Assembly (NCBI RefSeq): GCF_030272615.1
Contig: NC_081409.1
Span: 649,484,468 to 649,548,467, forward strand
Length of the DNA stretch: 64,000 nucleotides
Source: Cryptomeria japonica
Taxonomy: Eukaryota > Streptophyta > Pinopsida > Cupressales > Cupressaceae
Direction of reading: 5' to 3'
A program made the position numbers and the translations under genes. Below are positions 1 through 11,740 of the stretch, in pieces. Every line of letters begins with the position of its first letter. The first letter of the stretch is position 1. A model generated the notes under the pieces. That model was not told the DNA's origin and ran no database searches. It saw nothing but the letters and a program-made list of their open reading frames with translations.

Positions 1-2174
1 AGGAACTCTACAGAGATCACAAATAGTAAAATCTTTTTAGTGATCTTTAATGGGTAATCTATGAATAATAAACAACCATTTGAAGAACTTGTATTTAGGA
101 GCAATAATGGAATGCTAGTGAAAGGAAAATAATTTCTGCCAATCAACATTAGTATAATGTAAATTTCATATAAAATTTAAATGAAGAATAAGATCATCAT
201 TAGATAAAAGAGAATTGTATATCATCTTCGCATTAATCTTATTCAGGGGCGACCCATTCATCCATGTGTATGAGGTGAATCTTTCCACCCTTAGTACACA
301 TGGCCTAGATAGGTCCATACTGACACAAGCATCCTTAAGCATGGCATAGGTCCTCCACTTGGAGGAGGGTATCTAGAATCCTTGCTTAAGGTCGCACCAG
401 GGGATCGAGGTACCATTGCTAATAATATCATTAAATGCTCTAATGCCTTTATGAGCCCAATTTATTGCAGAGAAACCTTGGACAAGAGCTAAGGGCTTAT
501 CTTTATGCATAAGGTTCCACCAAATAGATTTCTCCCCATAGATAGTACTATCCTTTCCAACAATCCCATTGTTAGCAATCAAGTGTCTAATAAATTCCTA
601 GGATTTTCAAATATACTTAAACACAAAGGACCCAGCTGGGGAGATAGGAAACTTTCTGACGACTGAGTTATCAAAGGGGAGCATCTTCGAATTTTTGGCT
701 TGCTTAGGAATTGCAAGCTTAATATTGTTCCTAACAAAGACGTTCAATGATTCTTCACCTTATAAGGCATGAAAGATCCACTTAGAAGCTAGAGAAATAC
801 CTTGAAGCTTCATATCCTTTAGCCCAAGATCACCCATACCCTTCTCCAAAAACCACCAATTCCACCTGACAAAGTGCCATTTTCTTTTCCCTCTACCATC
901 AAACCAAAGAAATTTCCTCATGACCTTTTGAATCTCATTAATTTGATAATTGTTGAACATCCAAACAAAAGCATAATATAAACTGCAACAATAGAGGATC
1001 TTTTAGAAAACTTGAAATGCCAAGGAGAGGTAAAGATTATTCCATTTATTAAGTTTGCCATCCAATTTGCCTTTAATCTATAGTCACATCTCTCTCAGAC
1101 AAGGGTTAATAGCCAATGGAATTCCCAAATATCTGACCTGCTTTGAGGATCCACCCCATTGAAAATAAAACTTGGATAACTAGGGGGAATCATCCCACTT
1201 GGGGGCAGAATTCTTGGCCCTAGAGGCATTAGAAAAGGTTTTTAATTTACACAACAAAGAGGCAAAGTTAACCTACTCTAACTGAAGGAAGAAGACTGTA
1301 TCATCAGCAAATTGGACATTCACCAAATCCATATTGTTGGGCAGGTTAATACCCTTCACCCTTGCAAAAAGGGATGAGTCTTTAAAAATATTAAAGATAG
1401 CATCAACGACAATCACAAATAGGGTCGATGCTAGGGGGCAACCTTTCCTAATGGATGTGCTAAGGGATATAGTTTGATAATGAGATCCATTTATCTCTAC
1501 CTGACCTGAGGCATCTTTCAGCAACACAAACATCATATGACAAAATTCTTTAGGAAAGCCACATGACTCCAACATCATAAGAGAAAAACCCCATTCCACC
1601 CAATTGTAGGCCTTCTCAAAGTCAATAAGAAACATGGCAACATTCTGCTTTGTGTCCTTGGCCCAATTCATGGCTTCCTAACTAGTAGTCAGATTTTCAA
1701 TAATATATCTCCCTTTGATAAAACTTGTCTGAGTATTGCTAACTAAATATGGAAGGATTGCTTCTAATCTAAGAGCCAACATTTTGGCTAAGATCTTATA
1801 TGATACATTAAGGAGTGTGATGGACCTCCAATTCTTGATGAGGGATTTGTCTCCATCCTTTGGAATCAATATAATGACTCTACTATTAATCTTAGCACCT
1901 AAAGTCCCAGCTTCCATAGCTTCAAGATAAACTTGAAGCAAGTCTTCAGCAATCCAATTAATATTAACTTTGTAGAATTGAATAGGGAGCCCATCTGGCC
2001 TAGGAGATTTGTCATTGCTAAGACTATTAATGGCTTTCTTGATCTCCTCAAGAGTGAAAGGTTTACTAATCATGTCTGTGTCTATATTAGTAATCTTCTG
2101 TGGAATAAGTTCTCTACATTGATCAAGAGAAAACTTGTTAAGAGAGGAGTCACATGATAGTTCTGATACTCAAT
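1..2174 (-). pseudogene. LINE ORF2 remnant: reverse transcriptase and C-terminal region
   Basis: Reading leftwards from 2174, the frame gives the LINE RT N-terminal block (PFTLEEIKKAINSL near 2060) and the block with LIPKDGDKSLIKNWRSITLL. An in-frame TAG near 1675 (probable CAG) follows, then RT motif A (FLIDFEKAYN near 1625) and the catalytic FADD box at about 1311-1300. Past a stop near 1273 the thumb and C-terminal region can still be followed (YLGIPLAINP near 1125; KWHFVRWNWWFLEKGMGDLGL near 870-810). Close to the window edge is a Cys pair typical of the zf-RVT tail. At least eight stops are present, so no active enzyme is made. The endonuclease domain is absent. In the family this protein nicks target DNA and primes cDNA synthesis there. 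The assignment to a plant LINE is secure. Confidence 0.85.
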
Positions 2175-3698
2175 ATAAGTACAGATCTAATAGCCAACAA
2201 AATGAGAGGGGGGGGTGAATCATACAAACTTAATCATCCATAAAAACATCAGACTCAACCTCGGTAACATACATGTCAATAATATAACCAAAACTATTAA
2301 ACATGCAAACTCAAAAGCATATGAACAATATAAACCTCATAACACTAGATTTAACGTGGAAACCCAAATAGGGAAAAACCACTATGGGATTTCGGACCCA
2401 CTAAGAAATATACTCTTCTAGAGTATGCTCGGTTAAAAGCAAATCCTATTAAAGATTACAAACACATTGCTAGATGTGACCCGGTTAAGGGATTTCCCTC
2501 AGATCTGTTAGGATCTTCACTTTGTTAGAAGTGACCTTGTTAAAGGATTTCAAACACTCAATCAGAATGTCACCTTGCTAGAGGGTTTTACATATAAGAC
2601 TGTTAAGTCTGGACTCGGTTAAGAGATTTTCTATCACTTTCACAAAATAACAGTAATAAAAATCTATCTGCAACTTCACATCTAAAATGCTAAAGCAGAT
2701 TCCTATTTGTTCAATACAATCTAGACATAGAACTAATCTTGTCTATCTGTTGGGCTTCTATACTCTGTTATTCTAACAAGTCTTTAAGCTTCTATGCTCG
2801 GTAATCACTATGTGGCATCCCTGTGCATACACTTGCCCGCATGCATTGTTTATCAACAGTTTCCTATTTATAAACAATTAGGTAACCGCTTAATATCCTT
2901 GATCACATTTCCCATGATCAATCATAGCCATCAGATCTTTAATCTTGTCCAGGTTCAATGCATCTTTCGATCTAAAAACATTTTACCCCGCCTTGGAATA
3001 ATAGTCTTGGAACTTGTGCCAGGGTATTGCAGTTCAATCTGAGTTGTAGATCTTCATGCCGACTTTCCATTGCCTTAGATTCGTTAACAAACTTCTTCCA
3101 TGACTCACCAATCATTTAATCCACTCCAGCAAATCATCTTCCTTCATTAAATACTGCATGTAAACATTTAATGCATTCTGTTATAGCTCGGTTACAACTC
3201 GGTAACAACTCGGTGAATACCAAACTCCACTCGGTAGACATTCCGCCTTCAATAACCGATAGCGATAACCTTAGGGTTTACCGACTAGGTTCCTTAGGGT
3301 TTACCGACTAGGTTCTTTGCTTGATAACATAGTATAGTATTAACCTTTACAATTTACAACATATGTATGATGTTAAAACAATCTAAAACATCATGATCTC
3401 ATCATTGTTTGACTCGGTAGTAGTTTCCCATTGAATACCTTATTCATCCCCTTATTCATCATATTCTTTCCTGTGTCTTTTACCGACATCTTTATAATCT
3501 TCATATCATACTTCTCAAGATATGGCAACATCATACTGAATTAGAAAATCAATTTCTTGACATCAATGACAAAATAATAATATAAAGACAGTAAAACATC
3601 TTTAATTAGCTATATCCATAATCATCAACAACCTTCTCAATATCCTTAAGAAATGCCAACAATCTTTCATTGTCTATTATAATGCAATATTGCCAACA
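2175..3698 (-). repeat. 3' LTR of Copia A
   Basis: In element sense the LTR starts TGTTGGCAATATTGC at 3698, directly after the polypurine tract. It ends near 2175, just past the G-run (complement of a CCCCCCCCTCTCA U5 motif) at 2207-2217. It holds the conserved R/U5 module found in other Copia LTRs here (GTGGAAACCC...GGGAAAAACCAC, about 2356-2384) and the GACATCAATGACAAAA motif near 3559. The left end is approximate because no clear ..CA/TG.. border remains. Confidence 0.65.
3269..3314. repeat. Perfect 2 x 23-bp tandem repeat in the Copia A LTR
   Basis: Units 3269-3291 and 3292-3314 are identical. Each contains TTAGGGTTTACCGACTAGG. It lies in the U3 side of the LTR, where promoter repeats are common in plant Copia elements. 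A regulatory role is inference. Confidence 0.85.
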
Positions 3699-4152
3699 AT
3701 CTCCCCCTTTGGCATTGATGGCAAAACCAATTGATTTGACTTTAAAAGATTCGGATTGCTATGATTCTAAAATGCTGAAATGCTCTCCCCCATACATTAG
3801 ACTTCTCCTCATTTCTTCAGTCTTCTTCCCAATCTGTAGTCTGATCAGTTTTCTCTTAGTCTTCTCCCCTGATAGGTCTTCTCTCAGTCTTCTCTCCTTT
3901 ATAGTAGTCTTCTCCCCCTTTGTAGGTCTTCTCCCCCTTTGACAACAATGCCAAAAAAAAATAAAGAACTAAAACATAATTTATTTCTGTAAGAAGTGAT
4001 TTCTTGTTGTTGTGTATCAACTGAGACTCGGTCAGAGCATTTGTCTTCAATTCCTGTTCCCTGTATAATTCTTGTATTAATTCCTGTACACTTTTAGAAA
4101 ACATCCTAAAGTGTATAACTCAACATCAACTCCCAAAAGATATTCAATAGAG
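3699..4152 (-). other. Copia A 3' noncoding region with repeated polypurine tracts
   Basis: The presumed polypurine tract reads AAAGGGGGAGAT in element sense (3699-3710) and abuts the LTR. Further upstream in sense, 3855-3945 carries a run of repeats of the type GGGGGAGAAGAC (CTTCTCCCC on the plus strand), five or six times at roughly 17-20 bp spacing. No coding is seen. The repeats resemble duplicated polypurine tracts. Confidence 0.7.
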
Positions 4153-5650
4153 TCATTGGATTGATGCTTTCACCGAGCTCGGTTGGTGAGTAAAAGATAG
4201 GGGTAGGACCCCTAACTTACTTCTGAGATATTCAAAAGTGTCCCTTGGTAGTGGCTTGGTGAAGATATTTGCTATTTGCTCCTTTGTGCTAACATATTAC
4301 AACACCAGTTTCTTCTCTTGAGCTTCTTCTCTAAGATAATGATATTTGATAGATATGTGCTTTGTCTTAGAGTGCATAACAGGATTATTTGAAATATTAA
4401 TGGCACTAGTATTGTCAAAGAATATAGTTACTGGCTCGGTAACTTTCTCATTTATACCTTCCAACAGTTGTTTGATCCATGCAATGTTGGTACAATTCAA
4501 TGCTACAGCAACGTATTCAGCTTCTGCTTTTGACTGTGAAACACATCCTTGTTTCTTGCTAAGCCAACTCACTAGTCTTTCTCCTAAAAAGAAAGCTCCT
4601 CCACTTGTGCTTTTTCTGTCATCAATGTTGCCTGCCCAATCAGCATCGGTATAAACTTTTAAATCAAAATAATTTCCTGTCTGATATACTAAGCCATAAT
4701 CCTCTGTGCCTTTCAAGTATCTAAAAATTCTTTTGATTGCTGTCATGTGTGTTTCCTTAGGATCTGCAAAGAATCTTGCAACTATACCTACTGCATGTGC
4801 TATGTCTAGTCTGTTGTGAACAACATATTGTAGTTTTCCAATCATGGATCGGTAGAGTGTCTCATCAACAGATGTAGATTCATCATTCTTTGATAATTTA
4901 TAGTTGGTAGTCATAGAAGTACTTACTAGTTTTGAATCCTCCATTCCAAATTTCTTCAAGATTTCTTTTATACTTGGATTGAGTAATGAAAATCTCATTT
5001 TTCATTTGCAGTATCTGTAAACCTATAAAATACTTTATCTCACTGATTAATGACATCTCAAATTCTTTGCTCATTTCATTTCCAAAGTTCTTGCATAAAG
5101 AGTCATTTCCACAAAATATAATATCATCAACAAATATGGCTGAGATCAATATTCCATTTTCATCATTCTTCATGTACATGTTGATGTTCTCACTCATCCT
5201 TATAAAACCAATCTTAATCAAATAAGAGTGCAATCTTTCATACCATGCTCTTGGTGCTTGTTTCAAACCATATAAAGCTTTGTTCAGTTTACATACCTGA
5301 TCTTTATTATTGTCTTCAACAAATCCTTCAGGTTGTTCAATGAAAACTTCTTCTTCTAATATTCCATTCAGAAATGCAGATTTGACATCCATTTTATATA
5401 CCTTGAAGTTCTTGAAAGCAGCATAGACCAACAATGTTCTTACTCCTTCAAGTCTAGCAACAGGTGCAAAAGTTTCACCATAATCAATTCCTTCTTCTTG
5501 AGCATAACCTTTGCAAACTAGTCTTGCTTTGTTTCGAATGACTTCTCCTTTTTCATTTAGCTTGTTTCTAAAAATTCACTTTATACCGATTACATTTTTG
5601 TCCTTCGGTCTTGGGATTAGTGTCCATGTGTCATTTTTCTTGATTTGATC
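4153..5650 (-). pseudogene. Copia A reverse transcriptase and RNase H
   Basis: The RT part (about 5650-4898) has motif A as [11 protein letters not shown] near 5390, the block [14 protein letters not shown] near 5275-5235 and the catalytic FVDDIIF near 5130. A frame change around 4990-4960 leads into the RNase H part, where [46 protein letters not shown] and HSKTKHISIKYHYLRE are clear. An in-frame TAA at 4297-4299, probably a former CAA, precedes the C-terminal tail (STKEQIANIFTKPLP), and the frame ends at 4153. In the family this enzyme copies element RNA to DNA in cytoplasmic particles. Shift and stop make it inactive. Confidence 0.88.
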
Positions 5651-6967
5651 AAGCTCTTATGTCATAGCATTTACCCAATCTTCACTGTTAAATGCCTCTT
5701 TCACTATTCTCGGTTCAAATTTAGATATCAAACATGTGTTTTGTCTCAGTTTGTTCCTTGTCATCATTGGATCATCCTTATCTCCTATAATCTGACTTGG
5801 TGCATGATGTCTTCTGACATACTTGGCTAATACAAGCTCGGTAGGATCTGTATGATCTTCTTCATCACTCGGTAACTGGATATTTTCTTCATTTTCTTCA
5901 ACAATCTTCTCGGTAGGACTTCTCAGTTGAACATAGACAAATTCATCATAGTCTTCTGGTTCCTTGGAATTTCCTTCATCATTTCTTTCTGCAAATTCAT
6001 CAATTTTCACATTTGCACTTTCTACTATTTTGTTAGATGATTTGATCAGACATTCAAATGCTTTGCTTCTAGAAGAATAACCTAGAAATGTTCCTTCTTC
6101 ACTTTTCTGATCAAACTCACCATTTCTATCATCTTTATGAACATAGCATCTACTTCCAAAGATTTTAAAATAACTAACATTAGGTTTCTTATCATACCAG
6201 ATTTCATATGGTGTCTTCAAAGTACCTTTCTTCAATTGAACTCGGTTCAAGGTGTAAACAACTGTGCTGATTGCTTCTCTCCAAAATGTTTGTGGCACCT
6301 TCTTTTCAATCATCAGTGTTCTAGCACAATCCACAATAGATCTGTTTCTTCTCTCAGCTATTCTATTCTGTTGTGGAGTTCTCGGTGCAGAGACTTGTCT
6401 TTTAATACCATGATCATTATAGAATAAGTTGAATTCATCAAATGTGAACTCTCCTCCTCTATCTGATCTAAGACATTTCAGTTGTCTTCCTGTTTCATTT
6501 TCAACTCTTGCCTTGTACCATTTAAACATTTGAAAAGCTTCTGATTTTTCCTTTAAAAACATTACTGACATCATCCTTGAATAGTCATCCACAAATAATA
6601 TGAAATACTTATCATCATAATAACTTTGAACTTTCATAGGACCACAAAGATCAGTGTGCACTAGATCTAAAATTCCCTTAGAAGTGTAAGACTTACTTGT
6701 AAATATTGATCTTGTCATCTTACCCATCTAGCATCCTCGGCACATAGCATTCTCAAGTTTTTCAAGACTCGGTAGACCTCTTACTCTGTGCTTCTTACTT
6801 ATTTTGATTAGATTATCAAAATTTACATGACAAAAACTTTTATGCCATAACCAGGTATCATCAATCTTTGCATGCAAACACTTATTTCGAGTTGAGTCAA
6901 GGTGAAATGTATTACCTTTTGTTTGTGTCCTGGTAGCACTTTCCATTCTTGTCATGAACTTTGACAA
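5651..6967 (-). pseudogene. Copia A integrase
   Basis: The GAG-pre-integrase HHCC finger spans about 6870-6728 (WLWHKSFCHVNF ... MCRGC). A TAG at 6728-6730 replaces the usual Gln before MGKM. The integrase core follows with all three acidic residues in context: HTDLCGP, RSDRGGEF and PQQNRIAERRNRS. The Copia C-terminal region follows, including GSRCYVHKDDRNGEFDQKS and a long acidic linker rich in Glu up to about 5660. This open stretch of 356 codons is the longest of element A. In the family it joins cDNA ends to chromosomal DNA. It is part of a polyprotein now cut by stops. Confidence 0.88.
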
Positions 6968-7640
6968 TTCCTTTCTGAAATTCTATTCGGTAACCTGTGT
7001 TGTTTAGCTGTGCTACACTCAACAAATTGTATTTCAAACCTTCAACCCAATAAACATCATTGCATTTTGCATTATCAAGAAGTGTTATAGATCCTTTACC
7101 TCTTACCGGACACGGTGCATCATTACCAAAGCTAACATAGCCTCCATCATAATCTTCATACCTTTCTTCATCCACTATCTATAATCCAAGAATCATTAGT
7201 GTTTATGTGAGATATTAGGGCTTTTTCTTCATACCTTTCTTCATCTAATCCATCCTTGATAGCCACATAAACTACTTCCTCTCTATTAGTCTCATCTGAT
7301 TTATCATCGTTAGATTCCTCATCAGCTATTAAGCATGTTTTTCTATCTCTTCTTTTGAAGTCTCGGTGTCCTCTGTAATGATTATCTTTCTGTCTGTCAT
7401 CTTGGTAATCTCTCTTTTCAGTAAAACCTTTTTCAGGATAGTTAGAAGCCATATGTCCTATCTTATCACAATTGAAACATTTCAAAGGTAGTTTTCCTTT
7501 ATACTTACCTTTGCCTCTCGGTAACCTTTTGGCTAATAGTGCTTCAAACTCTTCTTGCTTTCTGATTTCCTCATACAGTTTGTGTACTTCTTCCATGTTC
7601 TTCCAAAACATTTTACTTGCTCCATTGTGATCTCCTTCAG
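6912..7640 (-). pseudogene. Copia A gag C-terminus and protease
   Basis: The gag end contains a zinc knuckle CFNCDKIGHMASNYPE in which the last Cys of CCHC is Tyr, followed by an Arg/Asp-rich tail. The protease active site is reached as DSWIIDSG near 7170 but meets a stop there. Reading resumes in another frame with YVSFGNDAP and VYWVEGLKYNLLSVAQL, so the usual block just after the active site (CSHHMTGDK in its relatives) is lost. DEERYE occurs on both sides of this junction, which suggests deletion or slippage between short repeats. The N-terminal gag half is absent at the junction with LINE DNA. Confidence 0.8.
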
Positions 7641-9271
7641 AGTACTGGAAGTGGCTTGAGCCTAGGAAATACTAAAGGCCTGATTGCTAACATTGGGATC
7701 CGCTTTGATAACCTCAATACTGGCAACATCAATATCACAAACAATGGGATGAGGATCAGATAAAGGGGGCATATTTCCATCACCATGGCTATCCTTATTA
7801 GTAGAATAATTCTGACCGTCAACTCAGTCATCAACACAAACAAAATTAGTTTCTCTATTAATATTATTATTATTACCATAATCCTCATCAATTATATCAT
7901 TAGAAATGGTTATATTATCAATATCATTTATCATAGATTCAACAAGGGAATGTTTATTATTAGAAGCAATAACCATGGGTAATTCATCTGTCATGTTATC
8001 AACAACCATGGGGTTAGACGAATTCCTTAATTTATCAAGAGCAAGTTGTTGAGCATGTTTCTTCTTGACCTTACCAACCTTGGGAGGAGGAGTAGGGTTA
8101 TTCCTCCTATCCCTCATTTGAGAAGGAGAGATTTTAATAGAAGAGTGTGAGGGAGGATCTACATTAAAACTCCCAAAAGTCACAGCCTCATCAAAGGGAG
8201 GCAGAATGTCGGAGGGCTTGTGCATAGCCTCTGAGACGATATTCTTGAGAACATTTAACTTCTCAATGATAGGGGTATGTGAAGCCCTAGGATTAGAAGG
8301 AGTGGCTTTATTGGTATCATCGTCTAAAGTATCTTTAGATGCAAAGTTTGGTTTGCGTTTACCATGGATAGGGCAGTTCTTTTGACCATTCCCTTCACAC
8401 CTACAAAGAAAACGGGCATTTAAGCTGCCTAAAAATTTAATAAGACAATACACAAGATCATCGTCCACCATTATTTCAATAGAATTAAGGATATCTTTCC
8501 CTGGTTCTAGGGTTATAAGAACCTGAGCATCGAGATGGGGGACCAGTGAGTGGGAATTATCAACTCTAATGACCCTGTCCATAGGTTCAAGTAATTGCGG
8601 AACAAAACTTCCAAAATAAAGGGGGGAGATTCTTGATAACTACCCATCTAGAGCAGGAAAGAGCAAGGATTTCATCATTAACCATGTCGAGGGACCATTT
8701 AATAGCCCTAAATGTGCATTTGCCAACCGACCATAATTATTTATTAACGTCTTGCTCATGCGATTTAGCATCTTTCAAAAAATTTATAAACAAACCCTTT
8801 TGAATCATGCGGCAAAACGAAAAATGAAAACCCAATTTTTTAATCCAGATATTTTTTAACCATTCATCCATAAACTTGGGGGGCGGATAGTTGGTTATGT
8901 CTGTGGCCACCAAGAAAAGCACAATATCTTTAAGTCTAGCTTTTTTAGTGTTAATGGCATTATGCATTTGAGAATTAGGAGCCACAGTAAGGGGTAAAAG
9001 CAGAGGGGGTAGGGTTCTTACCTTCTCCTCCTTCGACCCCATCAATACCCGTGAGTGCCTTCAAATCCGTAGTTTTGAATTTGGCAACGTCTAAGATCGG
9101 TGAGGAGTCAAGGTCGAGGAGAGCGGATTTAAAAGACTTGGAGATATCTGTGCCCTCGGTCGGAGGACGTCCATTTGGATCACTTGCAATCAATAAGCTG
9201 ATATTCAGATGCCCACATAGACGCCCACCACACGCAGGAGAGGAAACAAATGATGATAGAAGTAAAAGCAA
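7641..9271 (-). pseudogene. LINE ORF1-like protein remnant
   Basis: Three reading segments join by shifts. About 9271-8975 is the N-terminus (ASDPNGRPPTEGTDISKSFK). About 9045-8737 has the LINE ORF1 / DUF4283-like features PPKFMDEWLKNIWIKKLGF and FSFCRMIQKGLFINFLKD. About 8700-7824 has WVVIKNLPLYFG, RVIRVDNSHSLVPHLDAQVL and a Cys/His patch (CRCEGNGQKNCPIH), then a Lys/Pro-rich linker and an Asn/Asp-rich tail. In plant LINEs this protein binds element RNA. Its strand and position upstream of the RT fit ORF1 of the same LINE. The naming rests on general resemblance, and the N-terminal segment is the least sure. Confidence 0.65.
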
Positions 9272-9461
9272 TACAATAAATGTGAGGCAAAAAGAAAGAA
9301 ACAGAGTGCTTACCTATGTGGAGGAGGTTGAATGCACTCCTTCACGTCAGAAGGTCGAGAACCCCTCCACGTACCATGAAACCTTAAAATTCAGGCCGTT
9401 GCGAAGCCTCGTCCTTACCAAATCTCCCTTAGGCTTCCCATATTCCCTTTTTTTTTTTTTT
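9272..9461 (-). other. Probable LINE 5' leader bounded by a T run
   Basis: No coding is seen on the minus strand upstream of ORF1. The stretch ends in 14 consecutive T (9448-9461). In LINE sense this is a poly(A) directly before a GGGAATATGG start, so an older poly(A) tail may have been the target. The border is inferred. Confidence 0.4.
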
Positions 9462-10369
9462 CCATTTTTACAATATCTGAATTATTTTAAATAAATATTA
9501 ATTTGGATTACTGTCTTCTAAATAAACTTGACAACATTTATTTAAAAAATAATTATTTATTATTGTGTATTTCTATTGTTACCAAATTTGATTTGCAATT
9601 TTGATTTAATTCTATTTTGTCTTTTATTTTTTATTTTATTGTTTCGGTTGTTGTCATTTTACAAAATTTTATATTTATATGTTATATTTATTAATATTAT
9701 GCAATTAAAAAATATTTATTTTTAAAAATATTTTTCTTGATGAATAGGCAGCCATTGAAAAATTAAATCATTTGAAAATTATTTTATTTTTTAGTATTAT
9801 CACTAAAAAAATTAAATACCTTTTACAAAGATAAATATTGCTTATATAATCATATTTTTTAAATTATATTGTTATATATTTTAATTGTTATGTTTGACAT
9901 GTTCTTTGTGGGTTTTTTTTCTTTTTCGTTTTTTTAATGACCATTCTTTTTGTTTCTTATAAATTCAATATCAATATTATAATAGTTTATAATATTTTAA
10001 TGATAGTTTTTTTAAATTGACTTAAAATATTTAAAGGTATGTTTGGATGTTATTGTAAGTTCTCACTGGCCTATAAAAGAGTCTTAACAAATATGACCTA
10101 CTTATGTAATTATTTTGAACAAATAAAACAAGAAAAAAAATTGAACATACTTCACACTATTGAAACTAGCGAAGAAATAGTGATGTTAAATAACGAAATG
10201 GACACTGATGAATACCAAACAAAAAATAAATGCATCTATTTCACCCTCCAATATACCATTAAAATATATTTTACTATGTGTATGCGGGGAAATGTGGTGA
10301 CAAAAATGAATAACTCAAATCCAGAATACCCACATACCAATGAGACTCGTGGTGCAAGTATATGAACTG
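9462..10369. other. AT-rich DNA without recognisable genes
   Basis: 9470-10035 is very AT-rich with many A and T homopolymers. An open stretch at 10039-10365 (plus) has no recognisable motif and unbiased composition, so I do not call it a gene. Confidence 0.6.
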
Positions 10370-11740
10370 ATTCAATCAATTCAACTTCCGAAGGTGTGTC
10401 CCATTGTTCTCTATCTCATAGGATCCCTAAAGTCAATGTTTTGCTCTCAGATCACTGAGTAAAGTGACTTAGGAATGACAACTCCAAGAACGAGTGACGT
10501 TTGATTTATATGCATGAATGCATTCTAAGATGTATGATATTGAAACTATGATGATCAAGCTATCATAAAGATGATAATATGATAAAAGATTAGCAAATTA
10601 TCCTAGCAAATGATATATTATCCTAGCATGAATATTTTATGATATATAAAAATGCTTCTAAATCCTATTATGATGATTTAACGAAGAGAGATTAAATGTT
10701 TAGTAATTTAGGCTATAATGTAGATACATGAAAACTTGGAGATTATGAAAATGATGAATGAGAGCTCTATTTATAGGGAAAATAGGGAAATGGATGGTCA
10801 AGATTGGATAATCTTAACAAGGGCCAGGATTGAAAGTTAATCAATCCATGTTTACAATTCTTACCAATGAAATGGTGACAATTGTCAACAAGAGGTTGCT
10901 TTCGAGGAGATGTAAGAAGCATTAAATGCTTGAGGAGACATGAAGGTTACCTTAGGAGGTAAGGATTAAGGTTAGGTTAGGGTTATCCAATGGATAAAGC
11001 TCTTACCCAAGGGGTAAACTCTTGTGCAAGGGTTAAAGGGATAACCAAGGTTAAAGCCATGAATTCTTGATGAGACCCATGGGTTAGATGAGGGTTAAGT
11101 TAGAGAGACAATCTCTAATCATGCAAGAAGGTCGAGTTAACCATTAATGGTTAGGAAGACTTTGAGGGTTAACTTGTTGAAGACGTAAAGCCTTTACTGC
11201 ATTTCAAAGACTTTGGAGGCTTTGAGAAGTGACTTCTCTTTGCTTAGGAATGTGACAATAATTAGGAGATGAATTAAGCTAAATTGGAAGTGATTAGAAG
11301 AATCTAGAAGGGGTTTAGGAGACAAGTGGGAGATGTAGGAAAATGCAAGTGGATGGAGGATGATTTTAATTAAAATAAAATTACTTTATTTCAACAAAAT
11401 AGATGCAACTTGCATAAATACAAGTGGGGGATTTAATAAATAAATTAGATTTATTTATTTGCAAGGACTAATTTAATTAAATGTAATTTTAATTAAAAAG
11501 AGAGAAAGGGGATTTAATTAAATAAAGTGATTTATTTAATTGAAGGTTAGAAAAGGTTTAGGTGAATTTAATTAAATAAATTGAGTAATTCATTTAATCA
11601 AATGGATGAAAATGAAGAAATTAATTAAATAAAATTTAATTAATTGGGGGAATGGGGTTAAAATAAATATTAAATAATCATTTAGAAAAGTGGTTATATT
11701 TATAAATCTATGCTATGAATATAACCATTGAACCTCTTTT
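10370..11740 (-). repeat. LTR-like AT-rich sequence, probably a Gypsy-type LTR fragment
   Basis: The minus strand has a TATA-like CTATAAATAGAG at about 10764-10775. To its right (upstream in sense) lies a G/A-poor stretch grading into TTAATTAAAT-rich DNA (11350-11690), as in the U3 of element K (55207-56035). To its left is a possible R/U5. No terminal TG/CA pair or duplicate copy was found, so it is called only by composition and layout. Confidence 0.35.

Larger units (their letters stand above)
2175..7640 (-). mobile_element. Copia element A, 5'-truncated, inserted in the LINE
   Basis: From right to left it reads gag zinc knuckle, protease, integrase, RT, RNase H, polypurine tract and 3' LTR, which is the Ty1/Copia order. 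The 5' LTR, primer site and gag N-terminus are missing: gag coding stops at about 7640 against LINE ORF1 sequence. With one LTR missing, no target-site duplication can be tested. The left boundary in the LINE (about 2155-2200) is uncertain because the LTR end is degenerate. Coding is broken by several stops and at least two shifts. Confidence 0.82.
1..9447 (-). mobile_element. Old LINE (non-LTR retrotransposon), interrupted and internally deleted
   Basis: ORF1-like coding (about 7641-9271) and ORF2 reverse transcriptase coding (1-2174) lie on the same strand in LINE order, 5' end to the right. Between them sits a Copia fragment (about 2175-7640). About 180 bp separate the last ORF1 codon from the Copia junction, so the endonuclease half of ORF2, normally several hundred codons before RT, is missing. 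Either the Copia insertion was followed by a deletion that removed its 5' LTR together with LINE endonuclease sequence, or two separate events are superposed. The 3' end of the LINE lies beyond the window start. The 5' end is placed near 9447, next to a T run, and is approximate. Confidence 0.8.

Noticed and set aside
2158-2175. TTCTGATACTCAAT as a primer-binding site, which would make 2175-3698 a 5' LTR
   Set aside because: The RNase H end and the polypurine tract lie directly on the other side, so the LTR is the 3' copy. The stretch also reads in frame with the LINE ORF2.
9051-9494. 147-codon plus-strand frame
   Set aside because: It overlaps LINE ORF1 on the minus strand and shows no features of its own.
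10039-10365. 108-codon open frame in AT-rich DNA
   Set aside because: No motif, no partner, and amino-acid composition as expected from AT-rich noncoding DNA.
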